Source: a virus. From it: a stretch of DNA of 43,521 nt. The notes under the pieces were generated by a model. That model saw only the letters and a program-made list of their open reading frames with translations, was not told the DNA's origin and made no database searches. The stretch is taken from IMG/VR virus record IMGVR_UViG_3300047472_000108, positions 1-43,521 of that record, one strand, 5' to 3'. Positions 39,313-43,521 of this stretch are shown here, in pieces. The position numbers were made by a program, and so were the translations under genes. Position 1 is the first letter of the stretch. Each line of letters begins with the position of its first letter.

Positions 39313-40527
39313 ATGACCACCATCGCTTCCAAGGTCGACCTGCGTTACATCGACACGCCGATCCTGAATCAGGCCCCGCTCAACACCTGCAGCGAGAACA
39401 CGCTGCAGACCACCCTGGACATCATGATGAGGCTGGCCGGCCACGAGATCGCGCCGATCAGCCGCATGCAGTCCTATTACGACGCCCGTGTCGAAGCCGG
39501 CATGCTCGGCCCGCAGTACGGCGATATCGGCACCGTCTCCCAGACCATGCTGGACGTGGCCAAGACCAAAGGCCTGGCGCCGGAAAGCCTGTGGGACTAC
39601 AGCCCCGCCAAGCTGTACGACGTGCCGACGCAGGCAGTGTATGACGTGGCGGCGCAGCACAAGCTCACCGGCTACACCACCATCGCGACCAATCAGAACC
39701 CGGGCAGCCTATACCACGTCTTCAGCCAGGCGCTGGCCGAGGGCAAGCCGATCCTGCTGTCCTTCAATACCCGGGGCTACCTGTACAACGAGCAGGGGCC
39801 GCTAGAGACGATTGATTCCGGTGGCGGCGGCCCGCAGATGGGTGGCCACATGCTGGCGATCGTCGGCAAGTCCGCGGCGCTGGGTGCCTACATTGTGCAG
39901 AACTCGGGCGGTACCGGCTGGGGCGACAACGGGTACGGCTTGATCAGCTATGGCCAGCTGGTGGCCTATCCCGATGACTTCAAAGCGGCCTATGTGCTCG
40001 ACGGCTTCGATGGTCTGGACTTCAAATGGACCGATGCCCGGGTGAACGTGGCGCAGCATTACGCCGCCGTGCTGGGCCGCGCCGCCGAGTTGCCCGGCCT
40101 CGACTGGTGGGCATCGACGGGCTTGTCCGACGTGGCGCTGACCGGCGGGCTGCTGGGCAGCGCTGAAGGCGTCGCCAGGTACGGCGCCCTGAACGACGCC
40201 CAGTTCGTGGAAGCGATGTACGACAGCGTGTTGAACCGGCACAGCGACCCGGGCGGCCTGTCCTTCTACACCGGCCTGCTTGCCCAAGGCATGAGCCGCG
40301 CCGACGTGATGGGCGGCGTGATCAATGCGGTGGATACGCCTGGTGCCGAAGCTGCCGCGCACGACTACCTGCTTAACTTGACCAATTTGTCGAGTTTCAT
40401 CTCTATCACCATGCAGTACGGGGGAGGACACGACACGGTGACGGCGGCCGCGCTCGATGCCGTGACCGCAAGCGCCGATGCAGTCGAGATCATCAAGACC
40501 GGCCTGCCCGAGCTGCTGCACGGTTAG
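39313..40527 (+). CDS. Papain-like cysteine peptidase fused to DUF4214
   Basis: A 404-residue protein. Residues 1-230 show a C1-type peptidase: Gln20 and Cys26 in NQAPLNTCSENTL, His179 in GGHMLAIVGKS, and Asn197 in QNSGGTGWGDNGYGLI. Residues about 248-342 are DUF4214-like (FVEAMYDSVLNRHSDPGGLS, FYTGLLAQGMSRADVMGG), a domain otherwise known from large secreted proteins. No signal peptide is seen, so secretion would need type I or lysis. The start at 39313 is the first ATG fitting the peptidase. It lies in the accessory right arm, with no role in phage growth evident. DUF4214 function is unknown. Confidence 0.82.
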   Translation: MTTIASKVDLRYIDTPILNQAPLNTCSENTLQTTLDIMMRLAGHEIAPISRMQSYYDARVEAGMLGPQYGDIGTVSQTMLDVAKTKGLAPESLWDYSPAKLYDVPTQAVYDVAAQHKLTGYTTIATNQNPGSLYHVFSQALAEGKPILLSFNTRGYLYNEQGPLETIDSGGGGPQMGGHMLAIVGKSAALGAYIVQNSGGTGWGDNGYGLISYGQLVAYPDDFKAAYVLDGFDGLDFKWTDARVNVAQHYAAVLGRAAELPGLDWWASTGLSDVALTGGLLGSAEGVARYGALNDAQFVEAMYDSVLNRHSDPGGLSFYTGLLAQGMSRADVMGGVINAVDTPGAEAAAHDYLLNLTNLSSFISITMQYGGGHDTVTAAALDAVTASADAVEIIKTGLPELLHG

Positions 40528-40817
40528 ACAGGGTAGGCTCGAAGCTCGCCTTGCCAGGGTTCGTCCTTCAGGTCGATCTGGCACTGCGATGTGACGGCAC
40601 CAGCAGCAGGAAGAAATTTCTTGATCCCGATACGGCAAAGCTGCTCTTGCTGGCTCTCGGTAAAAGTCTGTGTGGGGTTCTGGCGCAGGATGCCGAAGTA
40701 ATGAGTTCTAGTTTCGCTGCCCCGGCCTTGAGAGACCTGAACTTCGGCAGTAAATCCATCGGATTTGAATCTTACAAAGCCGGATTCAATACCGTGTTCA
40801 TCAAATTCGAATTGCAT
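40524..40817 (-). CDS. Small moron-like protein
   Basis: A 97-residue protein starting MQFEFDEHGIESGFVRFKSD, with a beta-like first half and a helical middle (TFTESQQEQLCRIGIKKFLP). The ATG at 40817 is chosen for GGAG 6 bases before. It faces the peptidase gene tail-to-tail, overlapping its end by 4 bases. It is AT-richer than its neighbours. Its function is unknown. A competing rightward frame here looks like a shadow. Confidence 0.55.
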   Translation of the reverse strand: MQFEFDEHGIESGFVRFKSDGFTAEVQVSQGRGSETRTHYFGILRQNPTQTFTESQQEQLCRIGIKKFLPAAGAVTSQCQIDLKDEPWQGELRAYPV

Positions 40818-40915
40818 ACACATCTCCATTTGAAAAAGAAGCAGCATGCTAGCACGTTGATTTTTGGGGGCCTGGGTCCTACGCATTTTTCGAACATACC
40901 TTTGAAGGAATACCC

Positions 40916-41386
40916 ATGAACACTATCGATACTCACGATCCCTTCAACCAGCTCAGCCGCCGCGCGAATGGCGTAGACGCGGCAGCAGCGGAAGCATTGG
41001 AGGACGAGCTGCACCCACCGGCCAAGGAACAGGTGCAGGCCCAGGCCGAGCCGAAGACGAAGCGGCCATACGTCCGCCGCGCGCCGGTCGCGCCTCGTGC
41101 CGCGAAGCCTAGCGAAAAACCGGAAGTGCAGGCCGATGTGCCCCTGGTGCTGGGCTTCTTTTCCACTGGCGTCCTGTGCATCCAGCAGGGCGCGACGAAG
41201 ATGGAGCTGACGCCGACGCAGCGTGAGCAGCTGGAGCAGTTCCTCGCTCGCGTGTCGCCGAGGGAGGCGGTCACGTCGTTGTCGCCGAATACCAGGGCGC
41301 GTCGCAAGTGTCGGGTGTGCCAGGAGCGCCGGGGCCTGACCAAGTTCGACGGTGACAGCGATGTCTGCAGGGACTGCTCTAAGTGA
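40916..41386 (+). CDS. Zinc-ribbon phage protein
   Basis: A 156-residue protein with a Pro/Ala/Lys/Arg-rich linker (residues 35-70, KTKRPYVRRAPVAPRAAKPS), a helical block PTQREQLEQFLARVSP, and a C-terminal treble-clef-like zinc finger CRVCQERRGLTKFDG followed by VCRDC. AAGGAA precedes the ATG. It is probably nucleic-acid binding, but no partner can be named. Confidence 0.68.
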   Translation: MNTIDTHDPFNQLSRRANGVDAAAAEALEDELHPPAKEQVQAQAEPKTKRPYVRRAPVAPRAAKPSEKPEVQADVPLVLGFFSTGVLCIQQGATKMELTPTQREQLEQFLARVSPREAVTSLSPNTRARRKCRVCQERRGLTKFDGDSDVCRDCSK

Positions 41387-41666
41387 GTCTCGGCCAATCG
41401 TGGATGCACAAGTTTCTCAGATCTGCGTTATGTTGCAGCAGGCGCAGGAAGTCGGTTTTTGCCGCGTCGATCGCATCGCGTCGGCTGAATTGAAACGCTG
41501 ACAGACGATAGAGCTCATGATTCAAAGCCGCGAAGATCATTACTGTTTCAGCAGGGGCGTCGCCTACTGCTCTACAGAAGCGGGCGTCCCAAAGGCGTGC
41601 GCCAAATTGCCTTGCCTCAATCCAAATACGGATGCCTTCGACAATATGAGATTCTGGGTCATGCAC
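41379..41666 (-). CDS. Hypothetical protein paired with a membrane protein
   Basis: A 95-residue helical protein (MHDPESHIVEGIRIWIEARQ...) with AGGAG about 10 bases before the ATG. It lies 12 bases downstream of the two-span membrane protein on the same strand, so the two likely form an operon. It overlaps the end of the zinc-ribbon gene tail-to-tail by 8 bases. No domain is recognised. Confidence 0.6.
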   Translation of the reverse strand: MHDPESHIVEGIRIWIEARQFGARLWDARFCRAVGDAPAETVMIFAALNHELYRLSAFQFSRRDAIDAAKTDFLRLLQHNADLRNLCIHDWPRLT

Positions 41667-41678
41667 GAGAAACTCCTA

Positions 41679-42302
41679 TCACTCGCGCCACTTAATATCA
41701 GCACTGCTCATGCCCATGCGTGCGCCATAGAGTTGTTTTCGAGCTTTGTCGCAAAATTTCTGAAGCAACTTCAACCGTTCGTCACGACTTTTCGTGCTCA
41801 GATTTTCCGCCGCGGCAACGCTTGCTTCAAGCATCGCCTTCGCTCCGTAAAGTGTAGACATGCCTTGCGCAAGATTAAGGGCGCACCTGTTGGGCAGTGG
41901 CGCCAACCTCGCGATTTCTTCCACTGTCCAGTAGGGCCAATCATTTGTGTGATCGAGCAGTGTTTTGAAGTCGCCGGGATCAGAACCTCTCTCCATTGCG
42001 AACTCTGCCGTGTTTTTTATGGCGTTCAAGTGAAGCAGAAGCATGTCTACTTGGATATGCATTTCTATGGCGGCAACGATCGCCACAGCATGGCGCTCGT
42101 CACGCCTTTCACGAGAGTCCCTATGAGCGACCCAAATTGCAACACCTATGGCGGCGACCGCTCCTATCGCCTGAGCCCAGCCGGAATCGATGTTCGACCA
42201 CGTGATGAACTCAATGGCCCATCGGATGACCACCAGAGTGCAGACGAAGATGATTACAGCCAGCGCTGCAAAGCCGAGTTTTTGCCAAGCGCTTTCGCTC
42301 AT
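41679..42302 (-). CDS. Two-span membrane protein, probable moron (second of its kind)
   Basis: A 207-residue protein. Spans at about 9-30 (LGFAALAVIIFVCTLVVIRWAI) and 41-58 (GWAQAIGAVAAIGVAIWVA) are followed by RDSRERRDERHA and a helical cytoplasmic part. The same order, with a basic stretch after the second span, is seen in the gene at 30536. GGAG precedes the ATG. Transcription opposes the operon, and GC content is low, as for a moron. Superinfection exclusion is a reasonable guess. Confidence 0.72.
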   Translation of the reverse strand: MSESAWQKLGFAALAVIIFVCTLVVIRWAIEFITWSNIDSGWAQAIGAVAAIGVAIWVAHRDSRERRDERHAVAIVAAIEMHIQVDMLLLHLNAIKNTAEFAMERGSDPGDFKTLLDHTNDWPYWTVEEIARLAPLPNRCALNLAQGMSTLYGAKAMLEASVAAAENLSTKSRDERLKLLQKFCDKARKQLYGARMGMSSADIKWRE

Positions 42303-42411
42303 GTTTCTCCTTTGAAATTTGCGGGAATACTAACATGAGGCGCGACAAGGTCATGCACCCCGGGGTTGAAGGTGAGCAGTTGATGTGCAAACAATGTAAG
42401 AGGAGGGAAAG

Positions 42412-42756
42412 ATGATCAACGCCAAGGCCGCTGCGGCGATGCTCGGTATTGACCAGCGAACAATGTATGACCTGGCGGCGCCATTAGGGCCGATCCCGTG
42501 TCACCGGATGGGGAAGAAGTGCATCCGTTTCGAAGAACAAGACATCCTCGACTACAAAGCAAAATGCCGATACGTTACGATCAACGCAACCGTCGCTGGC
42601 GATTTGAGTTTAACAAAGTCATCCAAGGCGAGCGCGTTCGCGCCTCAAAACTGCTTCCAACGGCTTGGGGTCGCGACGAAGCCCAAGCGTTCGACCAAAG
42701 CGAAAGCGCCCGCATCTACGGCGTTGCAACTGGTGCCATCAAAGCGCGCATCCTGA
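42412..42756 (+). CDS. Excisionase-like helix-turn-helix protein
   Basis: A 114-residue protein. Residues 1-50 are a MerR/excisionase-type winged helix (INAKAAAAMLGIDQRTMYDL, GKKCIRFEEQDILDY), which fits a directionality factor for the integrase. The C-terminal 60 residues are basic and Ser/Ala-rich, and are encoded in DNA that also encodes the integrase N-terminus. GAGGAGGG lies 5 bases before the ATG. Confidence 0.72.
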   Translation: MINAKAAAAMLGIDQRTMYDLAAPLGPIPCHRMGKKCIRFEEQDILDYKAKCRYVTINATVAGDLSLTKSSKASAFAPQNCFQRLGVATKPKRSTKAKAPASTALQLVPSKRAS

Positions 42757-43521
42757 TCCAATCGGCGGTTGATCTCTATGTAGATTATCGCTGCCCGCAT
42801 TTGAAGACTGGCGATGCCATCATCAAAGAGCTGGCGCTGATCCATGGCTACTTCGATGGCCGCTACCTGGACGAGCTGGCCGACGTGGCGAAGGAAATCA
42901 CCGATGCAGAAACAGACTGGGCGCCAGCCACGCTGAAGGCCCGCCTGTCTTACCTTCGCTCAGCTTGCAACTACGCGCGCGCCATGCACGGCCTGGGCGA
43001 CCAGAACGCACGCTATTCCGTCCCGATGCCGATCGTGCGCAATGAGCGCCACTTCTATGAGGGCCGCGCGGCAATGCTCAAGATCGCGCGGCGGTGCAGT
43101 GACCGGCAGGCGAGGGCGCTGGTGCGCATTTCGTTCTATAGCGGCATGCGCCTGGGCGAAACTCTGAGCTTGGGCGGGGAGGGGCAGATCCACGACGATG
43201 GCTTCATCCTCACCGATACAAAGAACGGCGAAAGAAGGTTCGTGCCGATGCACCCGCGCGTGCGCGTGCTCTTGCGTTACCTTCCGTTTAAATGGGGGAA
43301 GTTGTGGCTCCAGCGGCTGATCCGGCGCGCCATGACCGAGGCAGGCTTCGACTACCTGCACCTGCACGACCTGCGTCACAGCACGGCTAGCGAGATGGTG
43401 AATAACGGGGTGGACCTGTACACGGTCGGAGGGGTCCTTGGCCACAAGGACAAGAAGACGACGCAGCGATACGCGCACCTGGCGCGCGGCACGTTGGCCG
43501 ATGCGATCAAGAAGGTAGGCT
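42564..43521 (+). CDS. int: Tyrosine integrase (runs off the window)
   Basis: At least 319 residues. The start at ATG 42564 gives the family N-terminus MPIRYDQRNRRWRFEFNKVI, and the middle is a SAM-like core-binding domain. The catalytic domain has Arg196 (SGMRLGE), Lys220 (TKNGERR), His268-x-x-Arg271 (HDLRHS), His294 (LGHKDKK) and Tyr303 (QRYAHL), so all active residues are present. Only the last few residues are missing. It overlaps the excisionase-like gene by 193 bases in another frame and has a weak ribosome binding site. It would recombine the tRNA-Ser 3' end with attP. Confidence 0.93.
   Translation, partial: MPIRYDQRNRRWRFEFNKVIQGERVRASKLLPTAWGRDEAQAFDQSESARIYGVATGAIKARILIQSAVDLYVDYRCPHLKTGDAIIKELALIHGYFDGRYLDELADVAKEITDAETDWAPATLKARLSYLRSACNYARAMHGLGDQNARYSVPMPIVRNERHFYEGRAAMLKIARRCSDRQARALVRISFYSGMRLGETLSLGGEGQIHDDGFILTDTKNGERRFVPMHPRVRVLLRYLPFKWGKLWLQRLIRRAMTEAGFDYLHLHDLRHSTASEMVNNGVDLYTVGGVLGHKDKKTTQRYAHLARGTLADAIKKVG

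Noticed and set aside
40551-40919. Rightward 122-codon frame over the small moron at 40524-40817
   Set aside because: The leftward frame has the better ribosome binding site and composition. The rightward one lacks any site, so I kept only the leftward gene, with low confidence.

Overview
The window shows the end of a GC-rich beta-proteobacterial chromosome segment (serS, then a tRNA-Ser with anticodon CGA), followed by an almost complete temperate phage genome. The host looks like Burkholderiales, probably Oxalobacteraceae (Janthinobacterium/Massilia/Duganella type). That placement rests on GC-rich coding style and the character of the proteins, not on a database search. The prophage seems to be integrated at the 3' end of the tRNA-Ser gene. 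Its integrase lies at the far right and is cut by the window edge, so the right attachment site is not visible.

Layout, left to right. Positions 1-1720: a partial gene end, serS, tRNA-Ser(CGA) and a terminator. 1772-2793: two small phage genes facing away from each other across a 440-base AT-rich gap. The rightward gene sits behind a near-perfect LexA box. 2799-4382 (minus): a compact, translationally coupled lysis cassette with two holin-like proteins, a lambda R-type endolysin, and Rz with Rz1 nested inside it. 4384-26846 (minus): a podovirus morphogenesis block. In transcription order it runs terS, terL, a small helical protein, a coiled-coil protein, portal, a beta-rich protein, capsid staple, a Bbp19-like protein, scaffold, major capsid, a Bbp16-like cement protein, tail adaptor, nozzle, an internal virion protein, a transglycosylase-bearing protein, a 2057-aa polyvalent protein and the tail fibre. 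The proteins resemble those of Bordetella phage BPP-1 and the T7 head-tail plan. 26865-32236 (minus): early genes, with Cro-like and CII-like regulators, a replication protein carrying an HNH domain and iteron-like repeats, and a RuvC-like resolvase.

The control centre is lambda-like. A self-cleaving CI-type repressor gene (32336-33046) is transcribed rightwards. Four copies of a 14-bp operator (consensus TTAGGAGTAGCTAA) lie between it and the divergent cro. Two more copies lie 1.6 kb further right over a second promoter, which drives the RecT/YqaJ recombination operon (34029-38093). Both early promoters are TTGACA-17-TAATAT. Two genes between cI and the right operator set, a small membrane protein and a lipoprotein, hold the position of lambda rexA/rexB. 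They are probably expressed in the lysogen.

From 38.1 kb to 42.3 kb lies an accessory region. It holds a DUF4145-like gene broken by an in-frame amber codon, a papain-like cysteine peptidase fused to DUF4214, zinc-ribbon proteins, and a membrane protein. That membrane protein has the same plan as another moron at 30.5 kb. An excisionase-like gene overlaps the integrase by 193 bases. The most striking items are the polyvalent virion protein (barnase/colicin E5-like nuclease plus zincin), the dual operator circuit with its rex-position genes, the SOS-controlled gene beside the tRNA, the peptidase-DUF4214 moron, and the repeat clusters around the HNH domain in the replication gene.
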